From Ciona savignyi (lineage: Eukaryota; Chordata; Ascidiacea; Phlebobranchia; Cionidae), in the NCBI GenBank assembly GCA_000149265.1, contig CH000799.1, forward strand, positions 95,774-159,773: a stretch of 64,000 bases of DNA. Reading direction: 5' to 3'. How positions within the stretch are numbered: the first letter of the stretch is position 1; each line of letters begins with the position of its first letter. A program made the translations under genes and the position numbers. The notes under the pieces are model-generated. The model was not told where the DNA came from. It saw only the letters and a program-made list of their open reading frames with translations, and made no database searches. Shown here piece by piece: positions 21,795 through 34,114 of this stretch.

Positions 21795-24700
21795 GCCTAC
21801 TTTCGAACAAATCAAAATACAGGTTTGTACCAGTGTCACCGAAAGTTTATACTAAAACCTTTCCAAACGAGTGCAGAATGTTTGCAGTTAAATACGATAG
21901 CAGTCAACGATTTCGTAATGTAAAATATTTAATCGATTAAGTAAATATTTCCTCTTTTCAGGTTGTCTACGAAGTTTATAGTTCGACGGGTCCATAGGAC
22001 AAGTCACACAAGTAGTGTTGCTTAGCTAAGGTTACTGTGGATATTGGTAACCGAACCTTCGTATTCACTTTAAGGTCATCAAGGTCAATAGGCTCATTGC
22101 AAGGCCATATAAAATAAATGGTGGTTGCTAACGACATACCATCAATATTTTAATCTTGAACGCGTTATATTTAACTAAACCTTTGAAAGTCCTGTAAATA
22201 CTATATATAATTACCACCTGAGAATAATTTCTACCTCAACCTGCGGGAAGCACCTTTCTTTGGTCAGTGAAGAAACCCACACTCTCCTTTGAATCGTAGT
22301 TACAATAATATGGTATGCCGTTTCAGCGCAATGAAGCGTATCCAGGCGATAGTTTCAACAAAACACCTATTTAACTGGCACCAAAGTAAGGTCAATATGA
22401 CGATCCTGGTAGTGTTATGAGCTACCATAATTTAACATGTTTGACTTTGATTAGCATACATTAGATATTGCGTTTTTAATGCCCGTCTACCATTTATCGT
22501 TACCAGAATAATACACACTTCTCTCCTCGCAGACCATTTAACCTAGGTTTTATCGACCTCACCAACAGTTTTCTTGAACGGTTAAAGGCATTGTGAGATG
22601 TAAATAGTTTCCCTTATTTAATAAATATCCCAAAACTTTTTCCTGTTACATTAAATTAAAGTTTTAAAATTAAATTTGATTTTAAAAGAAATGAAGCAAC
22701 AAACGGACACAAGATACGACGCCATCCAAATAAATAACTTCGCACGTGTTCAACGTTTGCGTTACCACAAAGAGTATCTTTTACTAAAGAGGTCTTTGTT
22801 CTCAACTAACGGTAGATTTTGAATTTTATTTTACAATGGAACCGTTTAATTTGAATAGTTTATATGAGTTTATTGAAATGTCTGTATGGAACATGTTGTC
22901 ACTGTTTGAACTCACATTTTAACCACACGATTGCTGATTGGTGTGGCTAACGGGCGTGATAGCAAATAACTATACGCACATATTTAGTGTAAACATTCTA
23001 AGGAGCCGTTGTTCGTCATCAAAAACCATGTACACACGACTCTGTCCCCTACATTCGGTTAAAGTTCAACAAATTTGGACTCGATTGTGAATGGCTTGTT
23101 TCGTAAACGCTATTCGATATCTCGGCGCCTCACAAATGTACAAGCTGCCTTTTTTAAAGTAAACGGATACACTCGACTCTCGTGCCTGTACCAAGTGGCA
23201 AAACATGGCTTGGTATAGCCAAGAAAATTCTTAAAAGGCATGGTCGTACGTTTTACTCTTAACGAGATACTATTTTTTTCTGAAGCGACATTAGGTGATC
23301 GTCGTTCACCAAGCTATGAAAATAGCAGAAAAACTACCAGAGATCTTAACTAATTTTATGCTTTAAATTCTTAATAGCAGGGGGGAAATTATATACGTCC
23401 AGCGGGCAGTATCTGGGCCACCGAAGTGTTTTATCCTGCCAACTTTTGTATGCTTGCTTAAACAGAATAATAATGTTATAGAAAAATACCGGCTATAGTT
23501 TTTATGGATATAAAATAATGGTGAAAATACTATTAAAGCAAAAAACTGTAGGCTAAAATTATAAACGAATTTTTCCATGTAATATCTGCAACGGAATATA
23601 AGGTGCAAAACAAGCCACACATATATACCTCAAAATCACCCATCCGAATTATTTGCCATGCTGAAACTCTAGCGTCCCTGTCAATACTACTGACCCCTAA
23701 TATTTCAGTGTTTAGGTGTGCGTATTACGTTTTTTTGTAGATATACCTTCGTTTTCGTCCGTTTTTTCCTTTATGTGCTGGTACACCAACATCAGGTCCT
23801 GAATCTAAATTTTAAATGTATTTCCTTCAGATTGAAAGGGAACCCATAATGACAGGAAAGACACGTCATTTTCTATCTCGGTACCGTCCAACCTTTATTT
23901 AAACAAACTTGTGGTCGCATGCAGAAGACAACATCAGTCGCATTAATAATTATGATTTGTTACACTATCTATTTATTGTACCTTGAATGTCATCCTGGCT
24001 ATAGGTATTTCGTTAATAAAATTGTTTTAACACGCATAGTTTTATATTAGGATTTGATGCTTCGGCCCAGTAACCAGCAAGTATGTTATCTGTAACAGTA
24101 CAAGTATGTGACTGTAACAGGGCCACTGAGAAAAGTAATTACCCACCCATGTATTGTAGTTCATAAATTATAGTACAAGTATGTAACTCCACAATTCGTT
24201 GTATAAAGCTCACACGGAAAAGTATTAAATGTTATTAGGTTTCTTATATTACATGTTAGTTGCCATGTTACACAGCCGTGTTATATCTACATAAAGGCTA
24301 CAACCCGACCATGGTGAAGCTATAGATGGCTTTCAACTACCAACATCTGTGATCAGGATCTTACAAAACTTACTTTTTAAGAAAACTCCCTTTAAAATAA
24401 CTTAAAGTCGCATTTTCAGGCCGAATAACACTGGACTTATAAAAGCTTATTCTTTTTTATTCTACTATTTTTAGACAATCCTGCATATTATAATTTCGTG
24501 ATGAGTTTTTGAAAATATTTAACGAATACGCATATACCTATAATGTGTCATATATAATTCACAGATTATTGTTCTCTCTATACGTGTAAAAACTGGCTTT
24601 AAGCCAAGCGCATATAGTCATTCACATGTGCGTAAAGCTGATTACTTCCTTAGGTCCTATTACATTTTAAGAAAGCTGTCAAACGGTGGCGGAATATGAC

Positions 24701-26688
24701 AGTTGATGTGTCTTTCAAGCGCCTCTCTACGGTATTTTGACCCCGAATACCCTATAACAGAGCGCTTTATTTTTAAAATTCATTACTGCAATTTTTGACT
24801 TATGTTTTAGTTGTATTATTATAACCTACATATATCACAACACCCTGCTCCTAACCTTTTTTTCTATTTTATTTCTATTTTGAGGCAAATTGACATCGAT
24901 TCTGCCAGATATTATTTTTTCATAGATCCGAACACCCAACATTTCTTCAACAAGGAGAAGATCATCTGTCTTTCTTCCACCTTCACCGTTTATTGTGGGG
25001 CAATGTTATCTTACGATGAAGGTGGCCGTCAGAACGAACCAAAAATTTCACAACCAAACATCATTAATACAATTGAATCGTTGCTGCAGAATCATTAGTT
25101 TTTCTTAAATTTTCTAGATCCATTTTTGGCTATTTATTTACTTTTTTTATTTTTAATTATTTCTATATTAATATACGTTTTCTTTTGTTCGTATTATGGG
25201 TGCAATACTGCGCTGCACTTTTCCCCCACTTTTAAATGAGTGCTATACTAAATGCATTGCTCTGTTATGCACATTGTAATTTTTGAATTCAATAATATTT
25301 AATGTAAATATACCCCGGTAAGTGTGCTAAAATAAATAAATAAACGAACTTAAAATACACCCCAACGCTTCCAATACATATAATATAAATGTTGGAATAA
25401 CAAATAATACAAACCAATAAAACGTGTCGAATTGTTTAGCGTCGTTAAAAACTGCAACAGTATTATATTAGTAAAGTTTTCCCCGTATGGTGTTGTGTTG
25501 GTTTACTGTACTGCGCGGTGATGGTTATTAGGCGGCGTCAACGGCTGCTGAGAAATATAAAAAATATAGTTTCGAAATATAAAATACATCTTTTATTAGT
25601 AAAATGACTTAAAATTGAATCCTGGTCTAGTTTGTGAAGCGCGCTTAGATTCGTGGTTATGTACAATATATTATAAATGGTTAGCATAGTCTAGATGTGA
25701 AAAATATTCATTTTGCCTCGGAGAGATGACCATCTTTGTAATGGAGGCATACACCTACACCATTTGTTCGTTAGCGGTATTTGTTGCTATTGGGACGTGT
25801 GACGTCTTACGTTACAGGCGAATTAATTTTTGTGGCGTGAAAAAAAGCCCAAACATATGGACATTAATTTACTGTTTACGCATAATTACAGATAAGATGA
25901 TTATAACGGCATTAAATCACTTAACATATTTAGAGATGCATTTTCTTTATTGTTTCCTTCACGAAAAATTTACACTAATTACCCCAGAACCAACAAAGAT
26001 GCAACACATTATTGTATTTGGTCGACTAAAGATCGACTTATGTTCCGTTCCACTTTTCATGACTTGCATCCTCTACAAGAACTTGCTTGGTGGGAACCAT
26101 TTGTTCGTCAACTTGAACTTGTTCAAGGTAATCCAAGAAATCAAATCCTTTAAAAAAAATTAAAATAATAATGTTTAACCCAATTGTGTAACTAAAAAAA
26201 CACTATTATATATAAGGAATGTATTTTATCAAACTTTTGCAAAAGTGTCGTTTTTGACCCAACCCGACTTTTAGCAAATCATGCGAAAATTGCTGTCGAC
26301 AGTATTTGCCATATTATAGTAATTAACTACAGCTAACTTTCTTTTTTATAAGCCTTAGTCCAGTCATTAGGGCATTCTGACGTTGGTTAAATTTTGTAAA
26401 ATGAAATAAGATACCGCAACCGAACAATACAACTGCGTGTGTAGGATGAAGGCTTGCACTTTAACATAATGGTATTTCAAACTAGCATTAAAAAATTAGA
26501 AATAAACCCTTCACCTAAATGTTCAAATTGTTGCAAAAGCACAATGTTTTCTATGTAGGGATGAAGACTTTATGTAGGGATAAAGACTTTAATATTTTTT
26601 ATCTATTTAAAGTTTATATGGTGAAGACACAGTGACCTAAATGACACCCCACAATTTGTTTTTTCTCTAAAAAAACAAACAGCATTAC
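21795..26688. other. Long gene-poor interval between elongase and cyclophilin
   Basis: Holds the elongase upstream region and, if the cyclophilin gene is complete, its last coding exon or exons, which I could not locate. Open frames at 24811-25098 and 25726-26163 have no recognised similarity. In the latter region another frame reads STKDRLMFRSTFHDLHPLQE and is followed by a GTAATC donor-like site near 26130; possibly a relic of a mobile element or a lone exon. A TAAATAAATAAATAAA stretch near 25330 resembles a retroposon tail. Confidence 0.4.
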
Positions 26689-28472
26689 CTTTAATTACGC
26701 GGCCGAAAACAACTGCTGCTCCATCGAATGCACTGGTTTGGTCGAATGTTATATAAAACTGAGAGGTTTTCTTACTATCAGAATTATTCTTCAAACCAAT
26801 CGAAGCCAATGTACCAGGTACCAGATGTTTAAGTTTTAGATTTTCATTTTCAAACGGCTCATCCAACGCACTGCGACCACTAGTGCCATTGTTATTGACA
26901 ATGTCTCCACCCTGGAAAATATGTGTATCAACCGAAAAAGGATATCAATAAATACCGAGGCCTATACATGCTGTTGCTAGTTGGCTTAATTTTGTATATA
27001 TCGGTATTCGAAATTCACAACCACGTGTGGCAGATATATCAGTCTGTGTGATCAGTCATAACCTAGTGGTGCTTGTGTTACAGCCAACCAACTTCAATGC
27101 GTCCTTCCATTCTGGCAATTATCTGGTTATATGACAGCATAGAGAACATCATGCAATACGTGTAAGATATTTAAACAAGGAATGACAAATAATAAGAAGT
27201 CACTACTGTACGATAACCGGGTAAATTCTAGTATGCTAACCATTATCATATGACGTTGGAAAATCATGAAGAATTTAGACCCTTTGTATCCATATCCCTT
27301 TTCGTGTGTTGATAATTTGATAAAGTTCTCCACCGTTAGAGGGCACGCTTGACCATACAAGCCAAATACGAGTTGTCCGGTTTTTCCGTCTTCTACCGCA
27401 ATTTTCATTGTAACCTGTTTTGAATAAACTGATTAAAAATGTATCACATAAAAAAATAATTAATGCGTAATAATATAAGCTAATTTACTTCCTTAAGTAT
27501 CGATCATTTTACCCGGTTAATGAACCATTGCTATATAAACGTTTAGGGAGACATACATATTATTATAAGGTAGAGTACCTTATCTGTTATTGTTGGGTGT
27601 TTAATATTTTTTCTTTCTTCAAGAGATCCAGTAGCAAAGTACAGTGCCACGGATAACATAAGAAAACTTATTGAGAGAACTGAAAATAGTGGGTGTCGCC
27701 TGCACCAATATTGAACCGTAAGCAGGAAACTCTTCCAGTTTGACTTAACTTCGCTATTCTTCTTTATTTTATTTAACCTCTTTTCTCGTCTCTCTCGTTT
27801 TTCGTCCTTTTGGCGTGAGCCTTTTCCCTTAGCCCCTGCAGTTGACTTCTTTNNNNNNNNNNNNNNNNNNNNNNNNNNNNNNNNNNNNNNNNNNNNNNNN
27901 NNNNNNNNNNNNNNNNNNNNNNNNNNNNNNNNNNNNNNNNNNNNNNNNNNNNNNNNNNNNNNNNNNNNNNNNNNNNNNNNNNNNNNNNNNNNNNNNNNNN
28001 NNNNNNNNNNNNNNNNNNNNNNNNNNNNNNNNNNNNNNNNNNNNNNNNNNNNNNNNNNNNNNNNNNNNNNNNNNNNNNNNNNNNNNNNNNNNNNNNNNNN
28101 NNNNNNNNNNNNNNNNNNNNNNNNNNNNNNNNNNNNNNNNNNNNNNNNNNNNNNNNNNNNNNNNNNNNNTTTCACTGTCTCTTTGAATGGGAGAAGCATC
28201 TATTTTACGTTTCTTCGTCACAGCATCACCTATCTCTTTGACATTTTCTAACTTTGGTTCTGCTTGGGCTGAAGGTTTCTCGGAGATGTCATCCGCATAC
28301 TTTATAACATCGAGCAAGTTGACTTCTTTTTAACTACTTTGGTTGTCGATATATCGCCATTTTTACTCTTCGAATCACCACCCTCGGATTGTTTTCTCTC
28401 CCGAAGATCATTGTTTTTTCCACTTACTGGACTACTTTTGACACTTTCCTCTGCTTTCGCCTTTGGCGACAT
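26689..28472 (-). CDS. Membrane-anchored cyclophilin-like protein with degenerate active site (3' end not found)
   Basis: The ATG is at 28472. The N-terminal part is long and charged (MSPKAKAEESVKSSP.., later KGKGSRQKDEKRERREKR), interrupted by a gap at 27853-28169. A membrane segment follows (HPLFSVLSISFLMLSVALYF), then a donor after 27579. Exon 27414-27241 has KTGQLVFGLYGQACPLTVEN and KGYGYKGSKF; exon 26911-26689 has GGDIVNNNGTSGRSALDEPF to AAVVFGRVIKG. This is the core of a cyclophilin-type peptidyl-prolyl isomerase, closest to cyclophilin B, predicted to face the lumen of a type II ER protein. Key residues are changed (CypA numbering): Arg55 to Met, Phe60 to His, Gln63 to Met, Phe113 to Tyr, Trp121 to Ala, His126 to Ala. 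Catalysis is probably lost and a binding or scaffold role is inferred. The last 40 or so residues of the fold are not located. The frame changes between 28325 and 28315, next to a repeated string at the gap edge, which suggests misassembly. Confidence 0.8.
27853..28169. other. Assembly gap (317 N) inside the cyclophilin N-terminal region
   Basis: The 14-base string GTTGACTTCTTT occurs both at the left gap edge (27841) and at 28319, a pattern common when two contig ends overlap or a short tandem repeat collapses. Confidence 0.99.
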
Positions 28473-28634
28473 GGTCTGGTCAAATTAAGTTAATTAATTA
28501 TTAAAAATAAAACTATTCTATTAGGTTTAATACGCCAACATATTCGGTTCAAGAGTCAGTCTAATTATCAATGTACTGTTTTGATAGAATAGAATAATCA
28601 TATTTATTTTCTAAAATGGAAAAGGCGATGTAAC

Positions 28635-28845
28635 ATGGGTAAACGTTATATTGCCTCGCTACCACCTGGGTTACCGGAGCTATTAATGCGTGCTGTATAT
28701 GATAAAGGCATTTTTTTAGTTTTAGTAGACCCATTAATCTACTGGGTTCGGGCGATTTCCGCTAACTGCCCTGCACAAGAACACAACCGACTAGCTCGGT
28801 ACAACTTTAACAACATCAAACATTCTGCTAAAAGGCAAGACTAAG
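28635..28845 (-). mobile_element. SINE body fragment
   Basis: Aligned by eye with the SINE at 7147-7449 and in the same orientation: GGGTTACCGGAGCTATTA near 28668, AGACCCATTAATCTACTGGG near 28726, and CACAACCGACTAGCT near 28780. The tRNA head is truncated at the right. It lies about 160 bases upstream of the cyclophilin start codon. Confidence 0.75.
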
Positions 28846-28964
28846 CTATTCAGTCACTGTTTCCAACGTGCATTGCTAGATTATACTGTGCCTATTTTAC
28901 TACTGATGGATGCTTAATAAATAGGAAAAATACAAATTTAAGAAACTGCAGTAATATTGATTAC

Positions 28965-29133
28965 CTCCATTCAGATATAACTGATCTAATGTTCCACAAT
29001 TCAACTGGAAGCCACGTTTTACGTTATTTGTCACGTGCCATGTTATAGCCAATGAGACAGAAACACCGAGCAGCACATTGTTTTGATAGAAAGATTTCAA
29101 GTAGCTGCAGATTAACGTAGAGTTGTCCAACAT
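28965..29133 (-). CDS. Possible isolated first exon, unknown protein
   Basis: ATG at 29133 opens 56 codons ending in a good donor (ATGGAG|GTAATC) at 28965. The peptide has one likely membrane segment (VLLGVSVSLAITWHV) and even composition. No following exon was found before the cyclophilin start at 28472, apart from the intervening SINE, so it could be an upstream coding exon of the cyclophilin transcript, another gene, or chance. Confidence 0.25.
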
Positions 29134-29788
29134 GCACGTGGAAGCTATAAGCTTTTTATATCAGTGTTATTCGACATATGCCAAAAACTTACCAATGGAC
29201 ATTTTGCCAGCTTACTCGACGTTATACAACTTTTACTTTGCCAGAAGACAAAAAACCACAATCACATCAACATTTCGAATTTCCATAAATCTAATCACAG
29301 CTGATTTTTTTTTCATAAATCTAATCACAGCATTGGTGTCGTGTTATGTTAGTAATATGGCTGGTAAATTTTGTAGCAATAAGATATGAGGGTTTATATA
29401 TTTTTTGCTAAAATGACGATATAATTTCTTGGTTCAATATTTTAACAACGCGGATAATGGAAGACTTAATAAGAATTCCCTTTTTTGTCGAAAACCCAAC
29501 AAGGTATTCGATATCTATTATAAACGTTAAATCAGGCTTTTATCCTCTAAACACGATGTTAATGGAGGCTTATAAATTTCAGTCGTTTTTGACAACATAG
29601 TAATTCTAGCAACCTGTGAACACGCTGTATTTAAAATCTTAAACACACACACAATGTTGTTTTTGCAATTTTTTAGCGGCCAAAATAATTGTCCATGCGT
29701 TTGGGCTATTTTCACCACTACCACTGTGTTCTCACGGTCAATTTAAAAAGTCTCATATGTCATGGCCATATATTGTCAGCTTTAGCAA

Positions 29789-30744
29789 TAGGGGAAGAGT
29801 GGGTAAAATGGGCCCTTTAGTTGCAAATCGTATTATTTTACTGATATAAAGCCTGCTGGACTTAAGTTTTTCATGTGGTGTCACCTAATACCAAAGTCTT
29901 TACACATAACATGTTAACTTTCTAATAATTTTTGTTAAATATATTTTATCAACAAAGAAAAATATTTCGTTAGTGGCCCATTTTAGACAAGGGTGTAGTC
30001 TAAAATGGGCCCCGGCCCGTTTTCGACATTAACATTTCGCCAGATAACAGTATCCATATTCGCTTCCCATATAAACAATGTTATTACTTTTCTTTTTATG
30101 ATGTAGTTTGTTTTTTTTAATTTAACACTTTGGATTACAGCAATTACTTTTTATTTAATACCCAGTTACTAGTATACTAATGCAATAACACCTTGCTACT
30201 TTATTGGAAGCATAACTATCAATTCATGTTATTAATAGCATTTAGAAAAACCGTTTAGTTTATTGTGAAACACATAATATGACTGTTAGTGCTAAGTCTA
30301 GCCCTTTAGTACTGTTAATGCTAAGTCTAGCCCCGTTAGTTACCAAATGAACACAGGGGGCCCATATTAGACAGGTGCCAACATACGACTTAAAATCTCT
30401 ATAACAAATTTAAAAAAAAAGAAGTTTTATTTCTACCAGTAAAAGTAGGTCTAGACTATATAGTTCTATTCAACTACAGTAAAATTTATTTTAGTATTTG
30501 ATCTTTTCTATTATTTATTAGCAGAAAACAAAAATTGCAAATTTAGATTCAGACCTTCTCAAACCGAAATAGCTACAGAAAACATTGAGTTTGTCGATTT
30601 CACGCTCAAACTTCGGTTTGGAGATTCCATAATTTGATATACTGACACTGGTTTTTGCAGCAAATTTTTATTCTTCAAAATATATTGAAAATTGGAGGGG
30701 GCCCATTTTACCCACGTGGCCCATTTTACCCACTTTTCCCCTAC
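29789..30744. mobile_element. TIR DNA transposon remnant, GGGTAAAATGGG family
   Basis: Inverted ends TAGGGGAAGAGTGGGTAAAA (with TGGG following) and CCCATTTTACCCACTTTTCC (with CCTA following) differ at one position over 24 bases and enclose about 955 bp. Internal copies of the TAAAATGGGCC/GGCCCATATTAGAC motif occur at 29992-30015 and 30358-30375. A TA dinucleotide at each end could be the target duplication of a Tc1/mariner-like element. No transposase frame remains. Confidence 0.8.
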
Positions 30745-31427
30745 CAATGTTGATTTTTATTGAACCATCTAGCGTGGTGACCCAATCTTATCCGGCCTTA
30801 CTGTTTCTTGTACCCAATGTTTTGTGCTAGCAGCTACATGATCGTTTGTTAAGCTAAATTTACCGAAGGTATTTAAAACAGTAAAACAAATGCGTCAGCT
30901 GTCGAACTGGGGCATTTTTTAGTTGCCGTTGCAAGAATACGGTTTTCATATACTCGTCTTCGTTACACGACAAATTGCGGATTTCATGCTTTATTTTTGA
31001 AGAACAGATTGCAATGAAAGGGCTGTGACAGTATGAGCATTAAATCGGTGACGCATTTGTAAAATAACAGTGTCTATATATTTTATCAACAAAGAAAAAT
31101 ATGCTACGGTCGTGTGGCCGAATGGTTAACGGCGTACCGATACATGGATACCGGCACGTACTATACAAAAACGGTCCAGGTGACGAAAAAAAGACTTTTT
31201 TAATTCACATCGGCTCAAACTTTCATGGGAAATGCCGCCTAAATGTTAATTTTTAAATACCCGTTTTTCCTTGTCAAATGGGTGTATTACTGCTACTGCA
31301 AAGGAAATTTAACCAGACGTTGAAGTTTCACTCCCCGTACTTCTCACGGTGCAAATAAGGCGTACATTTTGCAAATTAAATCCTTTTAATAAGAGAAAAC
31401 GAAAAGCATCATTTGCGGCAGTTTCGG
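30745..31427. other. Intergenic with a SINE head at about 31108-31200
   Basis: The SINE piece, plus strand, starts GGTCGTGTGGCCGAATGG then TTAACGGCG and is the tRNA-Ser/Leu-like head family. The string ATATTTTATCAACAAAGAAA just before it (about 31077) is also present inside the TIR element at about 29940. Nothing else supported. Confidence 0.55.
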
Positions 31428-31894
31428 GAGGCGGTCACCTAATTATTCTTCCTATCTCTCCAATGCAAATTGACCTCACAAAAACGGCTGCTGTCACTCA
31501 AAATCCGGACATAGACAGTCTTAGATTTTTTACAACTTAAAATTGAAGCTTGGATCTGCAACCTTAAACTTAAAACCCTTCAAACTTTAACTTAAATTTT
31601 GAGCCCATACCCCTTCGTACATCGGCAACTTTTTCCCAACAAAAAAGCTAGCAGATGCACAATCAAGATCTTTATTTCACAAAGCATTGCTCCACTATTA
31701 CAAAACTTTAAAGCTTAACGAGAACACCGGCGCGCAGCCTAGCACATGCTGTTTTTAAATAAACAAACATGGGGGAATCACCACAATTGTTACTCAGCAA
31801 AACACTTGTTTAAAAACAATGACTCATGAAGGGTACCACTCGTCACATCCTGCTTTTCATTGAGCTCTTAATTGGTTGAACGCCATCTGTATAT
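31428..31894 (-). mobile_element. Unclassified TIR element (MITE), copy 2 of 3
   Basis: Inverse complement of the copy at 17727-18194 over nearly its whole length. Recognisable blocks: ATCTCTCCAATGCAAATTGA, TTTTGAGCCCATACCCCTTC, CACCGGCGCGCAGCC and GGGTACCACTCGTCA, ending GGTTGAACGCCATCTGTATA. Confidence 0.8.
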
Positions 31895-34114
31895 GTTGCC
31901 TTCCAAGGTATTCATGTGTATTTTATTTCCACCCTTGCGTTTAGAGTGAGGCCTAATAAAGCTTTTAAAAGGACACCAAACATTGTCTAAAAGTTATATT
32001 CGCTTACATCTGTAACTTGTCTGTAACTAGTTGATCTACTGCATGTCCAATGTCCAGCGGTGAGAAGGTGTCCGATAGATGAGTGTAACCACTACTGCTG
32101 GAAACTGTACACAGATAACTTGAAAATAAGTTATGTTCATTCTTAACTTCAGCATTGGTAAGCATACTACTCGACACGAGACACAGACATTTGACGTTCA
32201 ACATAAAACTGTTAAACCTTTGAGGTGTGGTACTGTAATATTAGGTTTAATAAAGTTGGAAAGAAGCATATTTTTTTCCACCCTAATGCTTTTACCAACG
32301 AAGTGTTTTTTTGAATGTGGCTTTAAACAGCTTAAGACGATTGCCGTTGCCAAAGTGTCGCAATCTAGATTTTAAAAACACTATCTTGACTCGATTTTAC
32401 AAGGACAGACATGTCGCGACAAGGTTGCCATTAATGATGTTTCTTACCATTGTTGCGATAGAAAGGGATATGGTGAAATACTAACAGGGTAAAAACAAAA
32501 TGTTACAATCAGATTTCCGCCCGATTAAGGGTACGATTGTACGATTTTCATTTTTTATGATTTCTTGTAACTCATCTCATTCCCGGAGCGCTGTAAAAAT
32601 TCGTCGAATGCTTTGACCGAAATTGTACTTGATCGTGCATTTCCCGATATTTGACTAATATAAAAGCACCGTTCCTGGTTATCGAGTTTTTGTCATTAAA
32701 TTAAAGAAAACATTTATTCAGTTAAACAGAACAAATACAGGCTCCTGTCAATACGTCTGTACGTGATTATATATGGGTAAGCATGTGTAAATTCATATCT
32801 ACGGTTACTAGTCAAAATGTATACTCTACCATACTTCCCATACTTCACCATATGTTGCACATTTTCTTACGTCATTAAATTAAAACGGGAAGAATCAAAA
32901 ACAACCGTGCATACTAAGATATATATATACGAGTTCCTTGAATCGGTCACATAGCAACTCACTGTGTGTTTTGTTTGATATTAAAACATTCCCAAACCAT
33001 ACGGCACTGTGAGTATTTTGTACCCGAAGTACACAAATAAAGTTATTTAAATATATCTTGCTTCATTTTAAAACGGGTTAAATACATTTCTAGCGAATGT
33101 GTGCGTTTGTAAAGTCAAAATGTTTGAGTTGTGTGTTAGAATTGTGAGTAAAGAGACGTTATGTACCGATACAGCAATTTTTGATTCACAGTCGGATGAG
33201 TGATTCACACGTATAAATATACGCCTATTGACACACAGAATATAACGTCCAGTTTTTAAAGCATACAATTGTGCAAACAACAATACACTACTAATGCAGT
33301 GAGTGATTGTTGTTGGTTAGTTCTGAGTGATAGGCAGTTTAACTACACAACTTTTGATAACTAAAACGGCAGGCCTCTGTATGAAGATAAGGTCAGATTG
33401 ATTTATATTACACTTAACCTGATATGTTTTTACCTTTTGTATTATACACAATACAAAAGGTAGAAAGTAGAAAGAAATAAATATTACGTGTTTTGTATTA
33501 TACATGATACATCATTTAAACAGTAGAAAGAAAGAAATATATAGGAAGCATAACCTATATTCGACTTTAGCAGGTCAGTAGTTTTGTGCGAACTACTTGT
33601 ATTTTCTTTGAACTCCCCCGATTACGTTGCAAAAAAGGGGGATGTGACCACGGGACAGACATCGAAGTCGCACTTTGGCAGAACGAAGCGAAAACTAGTG
33701 AACCAAGTGGTGTAAAGTTTTGGTGCGCACTGCGCCCATATCTGATCAAAGTCTATTCGTTTAATTTTCGCGAAAAGAGAGACAGAGAAAAACTAAAGTT
33801 TGAAAAAGAGGATATAATAATGGGAAACTAAAATAAGATAAAACAATTGTGGTAGTTTCAGACGAAAAGACGGTTTTATTGTGATAAGATTACAAAAAAT
33901 AATGTATCGTTCAGTATTTATACCTCGATTACGCTTTGACCGAAAACAATAATGTGAAAATTACATCAGAATTTATAACAAAAAAGAATATCCTGTAGTA
34001 AGGCTTTTCCGTTAGGCCACCTAGCTTTTTAATAAAAGTGTGTAGTTTTTTGACAATTTTTATGTTTGTTTTGCAGTCTCTATTACTTGTAGTAAATAAA
34101 CTATAATTTCAAAA
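31895..34114. other. Upstream region of DUOXA; no gene supported
   Basis: A minus-strand frame at 32004-32204 and a plus-strand frame at 33586-33831 have no recognised similarity. A perfect hairpin lies at 33431-33462: TACCTTTTGTATT, six-base loop, AATACAAAAGGTA. In vertebrates DUOX and DUOXA genes stand head to head, but no DUOX exon was recognised here on the minus strand. Confidence 0.45.

Noticed and set aside
24811-25098. Plus-strand 95-codon frame
   Set aside because: No similarity, splice or regulatory context recognised; the downstream A-rich tail hints at a retroposon but that is not enough for a gene call.
25726-26163. Plus-strand 145-codon frame and an overlapping 67-codon frame
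   Set aside because: The two frames conflict, neither matches a known family, and only a single donor-like site was seen.
30400-30440. CRISPR-like or other prokaryotic features
   Set aside because: The window is clearly eukaryotic; tandem and interspersed repeats here are minisatellites and transposons, with no regular spacer structure.
32004-32204. Minus-strand frame ending ..DIGHAVDQLVTDKLQM
   Set aside because: Balanced composition is suggestive of a last exon, but no acceptor-linked partner exon or family match could be found.
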